DNA of 64,000 nucleotides from the NCBI GenBank assembly GCA_025992705.1, contig DAJPGJ010000001.1, positions 372,001 to 436,000 of the forward strand, read 5' to 3'. Shown here one piece after another: positions 24,654 through 33,893 of the stretch. Position numbers and translations under genes: made by a program. Every line of letters starts with the position of its first letter. Position 1 is the first letter of the stretch. The notes under the pieces were generated by a model, which saw only the letters and a list, made by a program, of their open reading frames with translations, made no database searches and was not told the DNA's origin. This DNA is from Coriobacteriaceae bacterium (GTDB taxonomy: Bacteria > Actinomycetota > Coriobacteriia > Coriobacteriales > QAMH01).

Positions 24654-27020
24654 ATGGAGTTAAGTGATTACAAGGCCGCTCCAGTAGTGAAGCTGGATTC
24701 TCTTGCCGACGTCAATGACATCGGCAAGCCCTGGCGCTACGAGGACGGCGACTACACCGTGACTCGTACCTGCCCGTGGTCGCCTCCGGGATGCCATCCG
24801 GTAGGCTGCGGCCTCAAGCTCTACGTCAACGAGGACGGCAGGCTCGAGCACGTCGAGGGCGACGAGAACCATCCCGTCACCCAGGGTCGTCTGTGCCCGA
24901 GGTGCATCACGCTGAAGGATTACGTCTACAGCCCTGCCCGTATCCTCACTCCGATGAAGCGCGACCGCTCCCAGCGTGGCAACGCGGATGCCTGGGAGGA
25001 GTGCTCCTGGGACGAGGCGTTCGCCATCATCAAGGAGAACTACGAGCGCATCGTCGACCAGTACGGTCCCGAGTCCATCATCGGCATGTCCGGTACCGGC
25101 CGCGAGGGTGGCACCATGTCGCTGTATCCCACCATGGTGTTCGGCACTCCCAACTACTGCTACATGCAGTCCGGTTACGCCTGCTACACCCCGCGTCTTG
25201 CGGCGGCGGCCTACATCACCGGTTCCACCTATTCCGAGTGGGACTACGCCGGCGCCCTGCCCGATCGCTGGGATGACGAGCGCTACACCCTGACCGAGGT
25301 TCTGGTCATGTGGGGCAAGGCTCCGCTCGAGTCCAACCCCGACGGCTTCTTCGGCCATGCGGTCGTCGATGCCATGCGTCGCGGTACCCGCCTCATCCAG
25401 ATCGACCCGCGCGTCAACTGGCTGTCCGCTCGCGCTGACATCTTCATCCAGCTGCGCGCCGGCACGGATACGGCCCTGGCCATGGCCATGCTCGACATCA
25501 TCATCAAGGAAGACCTCTACGATCACGAGTTCGTCGAGTACTGGTGCTACGGCTTCGAGCAGCTCGCCGAGCGCGTCGCCACGATGCCTCCCGAAAAGGC
25601 CGCCGAGATCTGCCAGGTTCCCGTCGAGAAGATCTACGCAGCCGCGCGCATGTACGCGAAGGCCAAGCCGGCCGCTATCATGTGGGGCCTCGCCGTCGAC
25701 CAGAAGACCGACGGTATGCAGAACAGCCAGTGCATCATCGCGCTGCAGGCCATCACCGGCAACTTCGACCGCCCGGGCGGCCAGCTCGTCCCCGGTGCCG
25801 ATGCCGGCCACAACGAGCTCGGCTTCGGCTACAAGGAATGCATCCCCGACGAGCTCTTCCAGAAGATGATCGGCATGGACCAGTACCCCGCGTACTGCAA
25901 CATGATTCTCAACTCGCAGGTCGACCTCATGCTCGAGGCACTCGAGACCGACAAGCCGTATCCCATCCGCATGGGCTTCTACATGGCTTCCAACCCGCTG
26001 TCGAACACCTCGATGGAGCCCAAGCGCTGGCATGACGCCCTGTGCAAGTCCCTCGAGTTCTGCATCGGCATCGACCTGTTCATGAACGCCTCCATCCAGG
26101 CGACTTGCGACATCTTCCTGCCCATCGCCACCATCGCCGAGCGCGAGGGTACCGTCTTCACGCACTATGCGCCCTGCACGGTTACCGCCGGCTTCATGCA
26201 CAAGGCCGTCGACTGCGGTGGCCTGCCCTCCGACATGGAACTCGCCTATCGTCTGGGCAAGTACCTGCATCCGGAGCGCTTCTCCAAGTGGGCCAACGAG
26301 CACGAGCTTGTCGAGGCCTTCCGTCTGGGTGTCGAGAACCATGGCGAGACCTTCGACGAGGTTTCCAAGTGCGTCGTCGCCCAGGTGCCCATCGAGTACT
26401 ACAAGTACGAGAAGGGCCTGCTGCGCCAGGACGGCCAGGTTGGCTTTGCCACTCCGACCGGTCGCGTCGAGCTGTGGTCGACCGCGTACAACCAGTTTGG
26501 CGAGGATCCGCTGCCGTACTACATCGAGCCGGAGTTCAGCCCGGTCAGCAAGCCGGAGCTCAAGGACGAGTATCCTCTCATCCTCACGACCGGCGCGCGC
26601 ACCACGGCGTTCTTCCACTCCGAGAACCGCCAGATTCCCTACACGCGCGAGCTCAATCCCGACCCGCTGCTCGAGATCAATCCCAAGACGGCGCAGGAGA
26701 AGGGCATCGCCGATGGCCAGTGGGTGCGCGTCTGGAACATGTTTGGCGAGGCTCTCATGAAGGCCAAGGTTTCCGAGGCCGTGGACGAGAAGACCGTGCA
26801 TGGACAGCACGGCTGGTGGTTCCCCGAGGAGGAAGGCAGCGAGCCGAACCTCTACGGCACCTTCCGCTCGCAGATCAACAACCTGTGCCCCAACGGCCGC
26901 ATGGGCAAGCTGGGATTCGGCGCTCCCAACAAGTGCCTGATCTGTAATGTCGAGCCCGTGAGCGAGTCGTATGACACCGACATGAATCTCATCTGGGAAA
27001 AATTCGGAAAGCTGGTGTAA
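24654..27020 (+). CDS. Molybdopterin oxidoreductase large subunit 2
   Basis: A 788-residue paralogue of the protein at 20660, with an N-terminal extension of about 15 residues. The Cys pattern RTCPWSPPGCHPVGCG/RLCPRC is kept. The putative molybdenum-ligand segment is GYACY. It is more diverged than the 20660/28463 pair, for example SEWDYAGALPDRW instead of PEMDYAGGLPGRY near the active site, so a different substrate is likely. I chose ATG 24654 because AAGGAGAAGGAG lies 9-20 bp upstream. The small-subunit gene follows after 2 bp. The TorD-like and DUF1883 genes sit immediately upstream. Confidence 0.85.
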   Translation: MELSDYKAAPVVKLDSLADVNDIGKPWRYEDGDYTVTRTCPWSPPGCHPVGCGLKLYVNEDGRLEHVEGDENHPVTQGRLCPRCITLKDYVYSPARILTPMKRDRSQRGNADAWEECSWDEAFAIIKENYERIVDQYGPESIIGMSGTGREGGTMSLYPTMVFGTPNYCYMQSGYACYTPRLAAAAYITGSTYSEWDYAGALPDRWDDERYTLTEVLVMWGKAPLESNPDGFFGHAVVDAMRRGTRLIQIDPRVNWLSARADIFIQLRAGTDTALAMAMLDIIIKEDLYDHEFVEYWCYGFEQLAERVATMPPEKAAEICQVPVEKIYAAARMYAKAKPAAIMWGLAVDQKTDGMQNSQCIIALQAITGNFDRPGGQLVPGADAGHNELGFGYKECIPDELFQKMIGMDQYPAYCNMILNSQVDLMLEALETDKPYPIRMGFYMASNPLSNTSMEPKRWHDALCKSLEFCIGIDLFMNASIQATCDIFLPIATIAEREGTVFTHYAPCTVTAGFMHKAVDCGGLPSDMELAYRLGKYLHPERFSKWANEHELVEAFRLGVENHGETFDEVSKCVVAQVPIEYYKYEKGLLRQDGQVGFATPTGRVELWSTAYNQFGEDPLPYYIEPEFSPVSKPELKDEYPLILTTGARTTAFFHSENRQIPYTRELNPDPLLEINPKTAQEKGIADGQWVRVWNMFGEALMKAKVSEAVDEKTVHGQHGWWFPEEEGSEPNLYGTFRSQINNLCPNGRMGKLGFGAPNKCLICNVEPVSESYDTDMNLIWEKFGKLV

Positions 27021-27022
27021 AT

Positions 27023-27514
27023 ATGGCAACCTACGGACTTCTTATCGATTACGAGTACTGCACGAATTGCGGTTCGTGCCAGGTCTCCTGCAAGGAAGAG
27101 CATGGCTACCCGGTAGGCAAGACGGGCATTGCCGTTCATGCCGATGGCCCGTGGTACATCGATGATGACAACATCAACTTCAATTACTTCCCCCTGCCGA
27201 CGGATCTGTGCGACCTGTGCAAGGATCGCACCGAGCGTGGCCGTGAGCCCATCTGCGTGCATCACTGCCTCGCCAACATCCTCTATTACGGCACGGTTGA
27301 GGAGCTGTCGAAGAAGCTTGAGGAAAAGCCCAAGCAGATGCTCATCGTCCCGCAGTTCATGCCGCGCGAGGCCAAGGGCGAGTTCGTCCATCAGGAGAAC
27401 GCGACCGATGCGCACAAGGCAGCGGCCATGGAGGTCACCGGTACCGGCGCTTCGACCTTCGGTGCCCACCGCGCAGACGCCAAGGTTGGCGAGTACGAGG
27501 AGGACGCCGTCTAG
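27023..27514 (+). CDS. Small 4Fe-4S electron-transfer subunit 2, extended
   Basis: A 163-residue protein. The first 115 residues match the small subunit at 23000, with CTNCGSCQVSC, CDLC and CVHHC for two 4Fe-4S clusters. It has an extra tail of about 45 residues (about 118-163) rich in Ala, Glu and Asp and containing a His, with no motif I recognise. The gene starts 2 bp after the large-subunit stop. The tail is unique among the five small subunits. Confidence 0.9.
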   Translation: MATYGLLIDYEYCTNCGSCQVSCKEEHGYPVGKTGIAVHADGPWYIDDDNINFNYFPLPTDLCDLCKDRTERGREPICVHHCLANILYYGTVEELSKKLEEKPKQMLIVPQFMPREAKGEFVHQENATDAHKAAAMEVTGTGASTFGAHRADAKVGEYEEDAV

Positions 27515-27536
27515 ACGACGATCCGAATCGCAACGG

Positions 27537-27569
27537 ACTGGGACAAATGGACAGGTCATTTGTCCCAGT
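27537..27569. repeat. 13-bp perfect dyad, third repeat family
   Basis: ACTGGGACAAATG (27537-27549) and CATTTGTCCCAGT (27557-27569) enclose a 7-nt loop, 22 bp after a stop codon. A nearly identical copy in the opposite orientation is at 55926-55954. There is no T-run. Confidence 0.85.
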
Positions 27570-27581
27570 TTACGGTTTCGA

Positions 27582-27610
27582 GGGGGCGCCCGAATCATCG
27601 GGTCGCCCCC
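27582..27610 (+). terminator. Strong GC hairpin, possible terminator
   Basis: GGGGGCG and CCCGA pair with TCGGG and CGCCCCC around a tetranucleotide loop, with one unpaired T. No U-tract follows, so termination would be weak or factor-dependent. Confidence 0.5.
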
Positions 27611-27669
27611 TTGGGGGCTGCTGGGAAGACAAGAGTCGCCGGGGCGCTTTTGTCTGGTTTTGGCAATAA

Positions 27670-27709
27670 GGGGACAGACCCTCGGCTTCGGGAAGAAGGG
27701 GACAGACCC
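27670..27709 (+). repeat. Two repeat cores
   Basis: Canonical cores at 27670-27681 and 27698-27709. The left one has the GGCAATAA lead-in. Confidence 0.9.
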
Positions 27710-27732
27710 TCGATTGTCTGGAAGGGGAGCAT

Positions 27733-28161
27733 ATGGAAGAGAACCGAGTCGGCAAGGTTGCCTATATTCGCTATGAGGGGGGCATCCTCGGCGAGCGCCA
27801 CGTCGACAAGCACCTGGATGAGCCGCTTGCCGTGCGCATTGGTGCGGGCCGCGTGGTCAAGGGCATCGATGACGCCCTTCGCACGATGGAGGTCGGCGAG
27901 AGCGCCACTCTCATCATCCCTCCCGAAGAAGGCTATGGAGATGCCGACCCCAAGCAAATCAAGTGGTATCCCCGCTCAATCATTCCGCATGGATACGAAA
28001 TCAAGAAAGACACGATGATCATGTGGGAGAGCGCCGATGGACTGGCCAAACGTCCCGCCATGGTGGTGGACGCGACCGAGGATACGGTGAAGATTGACAT
28101 GAATCATCCCTACGCGGGCAAGACGCTCGAGTACTGGGTCGAGCTTGTCGACCTTCAATAG
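27733..28161 (+). CDS. SlyD-like FKBP peptidyl-prolyl isomerase
   Basis: A 142-residue FKBP/SlyD relative. Motifs are GAGRVVKGIDDALRTMEVGE, PPEEGYGD and DMNHPYAGKTLEYWVE. The His-rich nickel tail of E. coli SlyD is absent. GGAAGGGGAG precedes the ATG. It is related to the FKBP at 14086. Set between two oxidoreductase units and 12 bp before the zinc-ribbon gene, it probably helps fold or mature these enzymes. Confidence 0.9.
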   Translation: MEENRVGKVAYIRYEGGILGERHVDKHLDEPLAVRIGAGRVVKGIDDALRTMEVGESATLIIPPEEGYGDADPKQIKWYPRSIIPHGYEIKKDTMIMWESADGLAKRPAMVVDATEDTVKIDMNHPYAGKTLEYWVELVDLQ

Positions 28162-28173
28162 GGAGCGGATGCG

Positions 28174-28476
28174 ATGTGCTATCCATGCACGAACTGCGGG
28201 CGCTGCGGAAAGTTTGATCCCAGCAGCCCGCTGTACACACCCCCGCCAAGTATTCCCTGTCTGAAATGCGGCGGCACTATCGATGCGGCGACCGGCATTT
28301 GCGACAGCTGCGGTGATCAGGCCTTCGTGCCGACAGGCGGCATGATGGCGAGTGCCAACAGCCTGCGTCCCGACGCCGCTGGCAACAAGGGGACAGACCC
28401 TTCGTTGTCGAACGACGCCGTTGGCAACAAGGGGACAGACCCTTTCGAGGAGGGATCACCTCATGAAACTATTTAA
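28174..28476 (+). CDS. Cys-rich zinc-ribbon protein with repeat-derived tail
   Basis: A 100-residue protein starting MCYPCTNCGRCGKFDP. A second CxxC pair set (CLKCG and CDSCG) follows near residues 30-48 and looks like a zinc ribbon. From about residue 67 the reading frame runs through two GGGGACAGACCC elements (GNKGTDP twice). The C-terminus is thus repeat-derived and overlaps the next gene's start by 14 bp. GGGAGCG precedes the ATG. The minus-strand protein at 40032 opens with a similar CYxCxxC pattern. Function unknown; metal or redox handling is possible. Confidence 0.7.
   Translation: MCYPCTNCGRCGKFDPSSPLYTPPPSIPCLKCGGTIDAATGICDSCGDQAFVPTGGMMASANSLRPDAAGNKGTDPSLSNDAVGNKGTDPFEEGSPHETI
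28389..28442 (+). repeat. Two repeat cores inside the zinc-ribbon gene
   Basis: Cores at 28389-28400 and 28431-28442, each preceded by GGCAACAA; both are translated as GTDP. Confidence 0.9.
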
Positions 28477-30796
28477 AGGTCAGGGCACGGCCGATCTTGG
28501 CAAGCCGTGGCGCTTCGAAGAAGACGGCCTCACCGTCACCCGCGGTTGCGCGTGGTCTCCTCCGGGATGTCACCCCGTCGGCTGCGGAATCAAGACCTAC
28601 GTGAACTCAAACGGCGAGCTCGTGCGCATCGAAGGCGATGAGAACCATCCGGTTACGGGCGGTCGTCTCTGCGTCCGCTGCCTGACGATGCGCGATTACG
28701 TCTACAACCCAGACCGCGTCCTGTATCCCATGAAGCGCGCCCGCGAGGACCGCGGCAAGAACAAGTGGGAGCGCATCACCTGGGACGAGGCCTTCGACAC
28801 GATTGCCGAGAAGGTCGCTTACTACAAGGAAAACTACGGGGCTGAGTCCATCCTCATGCAAGGCGGCACTGGCCGCGAGGGTGGCCCCATGCTTCCCGCG
28901 TATGCTCAAGCTGCACTCGGCACGCCGAACGCCTCGCAGCCCTTGAGCGGATACTCGTGTTACATTCCGCGCGTCGCGGGCACGACCTACGTCACTGGCG
29001 TGGCATATCCCGAGATGGACTACGCCGGTGGCCTGCCCGGCCGCTACGACGACCCGGCCTTCACGCTGCCGGAGCTCATCGTGTTCTGGGGCAAGGATCC
29101 GCTGCCCACTAATGGCGACGGCCTCTTCGGCCACGCCGCCATCGACATGATGCGCCGCGGCTCCAAGCTCATGAGCATCGATCCGCGCGTCAACTGGGTC
29201 TCGACGAGAGCGGATTGGCACCTGCGCCTGCGCCCCGGCACCGACGCCGCCCTCGGCATGGCGATGCTCAACGTCATCATCTCCGAGGACCTCTACGACC
29301 ACGACTTCGTCGAGAAGTGGTGCTACGGCTTCGAGCAGCTCGCCGAGCGCGTCAAGGAGATGCCGGTCGAGAAGGCGGCGGAAATAACCGGCGTCGATGC
29401 TGGCCTCATCGCCGAGGCCGCCCGCGTCTACGCCGCGGCCAAGCCCGCGCAGATCGCCTGGGGCCTTGCCATCGACATGAAGTCCAACGGCATGCAGGCG
29501 GGCCATTGCATACTCGCCCTCGAGGCCATCACCGGAAATATCGACGTGCCCGGCGGCCAGCTCGTCGGCGACGTCAATGACGGCCTCGAGCTCGGCTTCG
29601 GCTGGAACGAGCTCGGCCCCGAGCTCCAGGGCAAGATTCTGGGCCTCAAACGCTATCCGGCGATGGTGAGCTTCGTCCTCAACGCGCACTGCGACATGGT
29701 GCTCGACACGCTCGAGACGGGCGAGCCCTACCAGTTCAAGATGGCGGGCTTCGAGGATTGCAACGGCCTGGCTGGCACGGATTGCGCCCAGCCCCAGCGC
29801 TGGCACGATGCGTACCAGAATCTCGAATGGTGCTTCGGCATCGACGTGTGGCTCACGCCGACGATCCAGGCGACCTGCGAGCTGTTCCTCCCGCTATCCT
29901 CGACCGTCGAGCACGATAGCGTGGTCTACAGCCATTACGGCGCATCTCCCATCACGATGGGCGCCATCAACAAGTCCATCACGGTGGGCGAGGGCAAGGG
30001 CGATGCCGAGATCATGTACGAGATAGGTCGTCGCTGCATGCCCGTCAACTTCGGGCGCTTCAAGAACTTCTACGAGTTCCTCGAGTATTACCGCCTCAAT
30101 GGCAAGACGACTTTCGAGGAGCTGCGCGAGGAGGTCGTGCACCAGAAGACCGAGACGCTCTCCTATCGCAAATACGAGACGGGCAAGCTGCGCCCCGACG
30201 GCATGCCCGGCTTCAACACGCCGACCGGGCGCGTCGAGCTCTATTCGACGATGTTCAGGCAGTTTGGGGTCGATCCGCTGCCCTTCTACGAGGAGCCGCA
30301 GCTTTCGCCGGTCTCCACGCCGGAGAAGATGGAGGAGTATCCCTTCGTGCTCACGACGGGCGCGCGCACGTATTGCTACTTCCATTCCGAGGGCAAGCAG
30401 ATTCCGTACCTGCGTGAGATCAACCCCGATCCGCTCATCGAGATCAATCCCGAGGATGCGCTCAAGCTTGGAATCGCGGACGGCCAGTGGGTACGCGTGA
30501 GCAACCCCTTTGGCTCGTGCGTGCTCAAGGCCAAGGTCACTCAGACGGTGTATCCGGGTCTCGTCATGGCGCAGCACGGCTTCTGGTTCCCCGAGGAGGA
30601 TGGCGAGGAGCCGCATCTCTACGACGTTTGGCGCTCCAACATCAATCTGCTCATGCCGCACTTTTACGTGGGGGAGCTGGGATTCGGTGCGCCGTATAAG
30701 TGCCTGATCTGCAAGGTCGAGCCTATCGAGGAAAGCTACGACACCGACATGCAGGCTATCTGGAATCGCTATAGCCAGCTTGTCGTGCCGGAATAG
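28463..30796 (+). CDS. Molybdopterin oxidoreductase large subunit 3 (no own small subunit)
   Basis: A 777-residue near-duplicate of the 20660 protein; the first 100 bp or so are almost identical in DNA as well. The Cys pattern and GYSCY are kept. The segment just before it, however, reads NASQPLSGYSC where paralogues have NACYTQSGYSC or NYCYMQSGYAC, and VAYPEMDY replaces ATYPEMDY. These changes flank the presumed active site. GAGGAGGG precedes the chosen ATG. No 4Fe-4S gene follows: the next gene is another large subunit, so it must share a partner or work without one. Confidence 0.85.
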   Translation: MKLFKGQGTADLGKPWRFEEDGLTVTRGCAWSPPGCHPVGCGIKTYVNSNGELVRIEGDENHPVTGGRLCVRCLTMRDYVYNPDRVLYPMKRAREDRGKNKWERITWDEAFDTIAEKVAYYKENYGAESILMQGGTGREGGPMLPAYAQAALGTPNASQPLSGYSCYIPRVAGTTYVTGVAYPEMDYAGGLPGRYDDPAFTLPELIVFWGKDPLPTNGDGLFGHAAIDMMRRGSKLMSIDPRVNWVSTRADWHLRLRPGTDAALGMAMLNVIISEDLYDHDFVEKWCYGFEQLAERVKEMPVEKAAEITGVDAGLIAEAARVYAAAKPAQIAWGLAIDMKSNGMQAGHCILALEAITGNIDVPGGQLVGDVNDGLELGFGWNELGPELQGKILGLKRYPAMVSFVLNAHCDMVLDTLETGEPYQFKMAGFEDCNGLAGTDCAQPQRWHDAYQNLEWCFGIDVWLTPTIQATCELFLPLSSTVEHDSVVYSHYGASPITMGAINKSITVGEGKGDAEIMYEIGRRCMPVNFGRFKNFYEFLEYYRLNGKTTFEELREEVVHQKTETLSYRKYETGKLRPDGMPGFNTPTGRVELYSTMFRQFGVDPLPFYEEPQLSPVSTPEKMEEYPFVLTTGARTYCYFHSEGKQIPYLREINPDPLIEINPEDALKLGIADGQWVRVSNPFGSCVLKAKVTQTVYPGLVMAQHGFWFPEEDGEEPHLYDVWRSNINLLMPHFYVGELGFGAPYKCLICKVEPIEESYDTDMQAIWNRYSQLVVPE

Positions 30797-30839
30797 GGAG
30801 GGGGAATTACGAGGAAAGCATCTCACCTGGTGGCAATAA

Positions 30840-30921
30840 GGGGACAGACCCCCAAGTGCCGGGCATGGCAACAGGGGGACAGACCCTCTGCCATCGCAGG
30901 TGGGAAGAAGGGGACAGACCC
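30840..30921 (+). repeat. Three repeat cores with exact 35-bp spacing
   Basis: Cores at 30840-30851, 30875-30886 and 30910-30921. Linkers include the GCAGGTGG motif seen elsewhere. Confidence 0.9.
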
Positions 30922-30972
30922 CTACATGTCGACCCCTACATGTCAAAGAAACAGAGAGGAAGGGAAGGAAAC

Positions 30973-33264
30973 GTGACCACGACAGCAAAAATCGATAGCG
31001 GTATCGAAGACTTCAAAAACGACCTGGGCAAGCCCTGGCGTTACGAGGAGGACGGCTATACCGTCACGCGCGCCTGCGCCTGGTCGGCGCCGGGCTGCCA
31101 TCCGGTTGGATGCGGCGTTAAGCTCTACGTGAACAAGGACGGCATCCTCGAAAAGGTCGAGGGCGACGAGAACCAGCCCATCACACAGGGGCGCCTCTGC
31201 ATGCGCTGCCTGACCCTCACCGACTTCACCTATCATCCGGACCGCGTCATCTACCCGATGAAACGCGCCAAGGAGGATCGCGGCAAGGACAAGTGGGAGC
31301 GCATCACCTGGGACGAGGCCTACGACATCATCGAGGAGAACATCCAGGGTCTCAAGGAGAAGTACGGCCCCGAGTCCATCGTCGTCTTCGGTGGCACCGG
31401 TCGCGAGGGCGGCCCAATGTGCGGCCCTTACGGCGCGGCCATGATCGGTACGCCCAATGCCTGCTACACGCAGTCCGGTTACGCCTGCTACATCCCGCGC
31501 GTTGCCGCTGGCACCTATGTTGCTGGCGTGACCTACCCCGAGATGGACTACGCCGGCGGCTTGCCCGGACGCTATGACGATCCGATGTACAAGATTCCCG
31601 AGGTCACGATCACTTGGGGCAAGGAGCCGCTTCCCTCCAACGGCGACGGTTTCTTCGGCCACGCCGTCATCGACGTCATGAAGCGCGGCAGCAAGCTCAT
31701 CTCGATCGATCCGCGCTCCAATTGGCTCTCCACGCGTGCGGTCTATCACCTGCAGCTGCGCCCTGGTACCGACACGGCTCTTGGCATGGCGATGCTCAAC
31801 ATCATCATCTCCGAGGACCTCTACGATCACGACTTCGTCGACAAATACTGCTACGGCTTCGAGCAGCTCGCCGAGCGCGTGAAGACCATGACTCCCGAGA
31901 AGGCGGCCGAGATCTGCGACCTCGACGTTGACGACATCTACGGTGCAACCCGCATGTACGCCTGCGCCGACAATGCCGCAATCCTGTGGGGACTTGCCAC
32001 CGACCAGAAGGCCAACGGCACTCAGTCAGGTCACACGATCATCGCACTCGAGGCCATCACCGGCAATCTCGACATTCCCGGTGGCCAGCTGCTCGGTGAT
32101 GTGAGCGACTCGCTCGGCGACCTCGGCTTCGGTTGGAAGGAGCTCGGTCCGGAGCTGCAGAACAAGATCATCGGCCTGTACGAGTATCCCGCATATGTCG
32201 GCATGGTTCTCAACTCGCACGCCGACCTCACGCTCGAGGCCATGGAGACGGGCGAGCCCTACGAGATCCACGGCGGCTTCATCGCGTCGACCAACCTGCT
32301 TGCCGGCACCTGCGCCGCCCAGCCCAAGCGCTGGCATGACGCCATGGTCAAGCTCGACTTCGTCTTCGCGGCCGATTGCTGGATCACCCCGACCGTCCAG
32401 TGCTGTGCCGACGTCATCCTGCCGCTCGCGACCTACGCCGAGCGCCAGTCCATGGTCGGCACGCACTACGGCGCATCGCCCAACATGCTCGGTGCCGTCG
32501 TCGACGCCGTCAAGGTTGGCGAGACCAAGGGTGACCTTGAGATCCAGTACGAGCTTGGCTGCCGCCTCAACCCCGGCACCTACGAGCGATTCAAGGATTT
32601 CGAAGATTTCCGTGCCGAGTTCCGCCTCGGTAACCTCGGCATGAGCTACGAGGAACTGCGCGAGAAGGTCGTCGTCCAGCGCAACGTGAGCTACAAGAAG
32701 TACGAGACGGGCAAGCTGCGTCCCGACGGCAAGCCCGGCTTCAACACGCCGACCGGTCGCGTCGAGCTCTACTCGACCATGTACAAGCAGTTCAACGAGG
32801 ATCCGCTGCCATACTACGAGGAGCCGCAGCGCTCTCCGGTGTCGACGCCCGAGCTCATGGAGGAGTATCCCTTCGTGCTCACGACCGGCGCCCGCACCTA
32901 CGCGTACTTCCATTCCGAGGGAAAGCAGATTCCGCTGCTGCGCGAGATCAATCCCGATCCGCTGCTCGAGATCAATCCCAAGGATGCGGAGAAGCTCGGC
33001 ATCATCGATGGCGAGTGGGTCAACGTCGAGAACGAGTTCGGCAAATGTGAGCTCAAGGCCAAGGTCACGCCCATCGTGAAGGAAGGCGTCGTGCATGCTC
33101 AGCATGGTTGGTGGTTCCCCGAAGAGGACAGAGAGGAGCCGCATCTGTTCGGCGTGTGGCGCTGCAATATCAACGAGCTCGTACCGCATAAGTTCGTGGG
33201 CAAGCTCGGTTTTGGCGCGCCGTTCAAGTGCCTGCTCTGCAAAGTCGAGAAGCTGAACAAATAG
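30973..33264 (+). CDS. Molybdopterin oxidoreductase large subunit 4
   Basis: A 763-residue paralogue with ACAWSAPGCHPVGCG/RLCMRC at the N-terminus and GYACY as putative molybdenum-ligand segment. I chose GTG 30973, with GGAAGGAA just upstream; an alternative ATG at 30939 would add 11 residues. It keeps PEMDYAGGLPGRY like 20660 and 28463, but its middle third is clearly diverged (for example DVSDSLGDLGFGWKE). Its small-subunit gene follows after 11 bp. It forms the last unit of the first block of four large subunits. Confidence 0.85.
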   Translation: MTTTAKIDSGIEDFKNDLGKPWRYEEDGYTVTRACAWSAPGCHPVGCGVKLYVNKDGILEKVEGDENQPITQGRLCMRCLTLTDFTYHPDRVIYPMKRAKEDRGKDKWERITWDEAYDIIEENIQGLKEKYGPESIVVFGGTGREGGPMCGPYGAAMIGTPNACYTQSGYACYIPRVAAGTYVAGVTYPEMDYAGGLPGRYDDPMYKIPEVTITWGKEPLPSNGDGFFGHAVIDVMKRGSKLISIDPRSNWLSTRAVYHLQLRPGTDTALGMAMLNIIISEDLYDHDFVDKYCYGFEQLAERVKTMTPEKAAEICDLDVDDIYGATRMYACADNAAILWGLATDQKANGTQSGHTIIALEAITGNLDIPGGQLLGDVSDSLGDLGFGWKELGPELQNKIIGLYEYPAYVGMVLNSHADLTLEAMETGEPYEIHGGFIASTNLLAGTCAAQPKRWHDAMVKLDFVFAADCWITPTVQCCADVILPLATYAERQSMVGTHYGASPNMLGAVVDAVKVGETKGDLEIQYELGCRLNPGTYERFKDFEDFRAEFRLGNLGMSYEELREKVVVQRNVSYKKYETGKLRPDGKPGFNTPTGRVELYSTMYKQFNEDPLPYYEEPQRSPVSTPELMEEYPFVLTTGARTYAYFHSEGKQIPLLREINPDPLLEINPKDAEKLGIIDGEWVNVENEFGKCELKAKVTPIVKEGVVHAQHGWWFPEEDREEPHLFGVWRCNINELVPHKFVGKLGFGAPFKCLLCKVEKLNK

Positions 33265-33275
33265 GAGGGGAAACC

Positions 33276-33623
33276 ATGAGAAACGGACTGCTGATTGACT
33301 ACGAGTTCTGCACGGGCTGCCAGTCCTGCGAGGTCGCGTGCCAGAAGGAGCATGGGTTCGAGGCTGGCACCTGGGGTATTCGCGTCCTTGACGAGGGCCC
33401 CTGGGAGGTCGATGCGAAGACCATGAACTGGAACAAGATTCCCACGCCCACGACGCTGTGCGACCTGTGTGCCGAGCGCGTGCAGAAGGGCAAGCTCCCG
33501 AGTTGCGTGCATCACTGCCTTGCGGCTGTCATGAAGTTCGGCCCAATCGACGAGTTGGTGAAGGAGATGGACAAGAAACCCAATCAGGTCATGTTCGTCC
33601 CTGGACCGTATATCTGCAAATAG
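33276..33623 (+). CDS. Small 4Fe-4S electron-transfer subunit 4
   Basis: A 115-residue protein with CTGCQSCEVAC, CDLC and CVHHC, enough for two 4Fe-4S clusters. AGGAGGGG precedes the ATG. It is closest to the subunit at 23000, with the shared phrase WGIRVLD. A GC-rich hairpin follows. Confidence 0.9.
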   Translation: MRNGLLIDYEFCTGCQSCEVACQKEHGFEAGTWGIRVLDEGPWEVDAKTMNWNKIPTPTTLCDLCAERVQKGKLPSCVHHCLAAVMKFGPIDELVKEMDKKPNQVMFVPGPYICK

Positions 33624-33633
33624 CATCGTGCGT

Positions 33634-33658
33634 GGGGCCGGGTCTTGTACCCGGCCCC
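33634..33658 (+). terminator. Perfect GC hairpin after the small-subunit gene
   Basis: GGGGCCGGGT and ACCCGGCCCC form a 10-bp stem with loop CTTGT, 10 bp after the stop. No clear U-tract follows. Confidence 0.6.
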
Positions 33659-33683
33659 ATTGCATCGCCGCAGGTGGCAACAA

Positions 33684-33853
33684 GGGGACAGACCCCCGGC
33701 GTTGTCATTTCGAGCGAAGCGAACGAAGTGAGCGTAGTCGAGAAATCTCGGTTTACGCTCCGCTAGCAGCGACGGGGAAGATTTCTCCACTCCGGCGCTT
33801 CGCGCCTCCGGTCGAAATGACAAAAGGAGCTACGGCAACAAGGGGACAGACCC
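33684..33853 (+). repeat. Composite repeat: two core elements flanking two TTTCGAG palindromes
   Basis: Cores lie at 33684-33695 and 33842-33853. Between them is TGTCATTTCGAGCG, with GAGAAATCT at its far end (about 33703-33750). Further on is an opposite-oriented version beginning GAAGATTTCTC and ending TCGAAATGACA (about 33777-33825). Confidence 0.85.
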
Positions 33854-33893
33854 CTATCAGCGCGAGGGATTTTATAGGAGAGCAACCGAAGGG

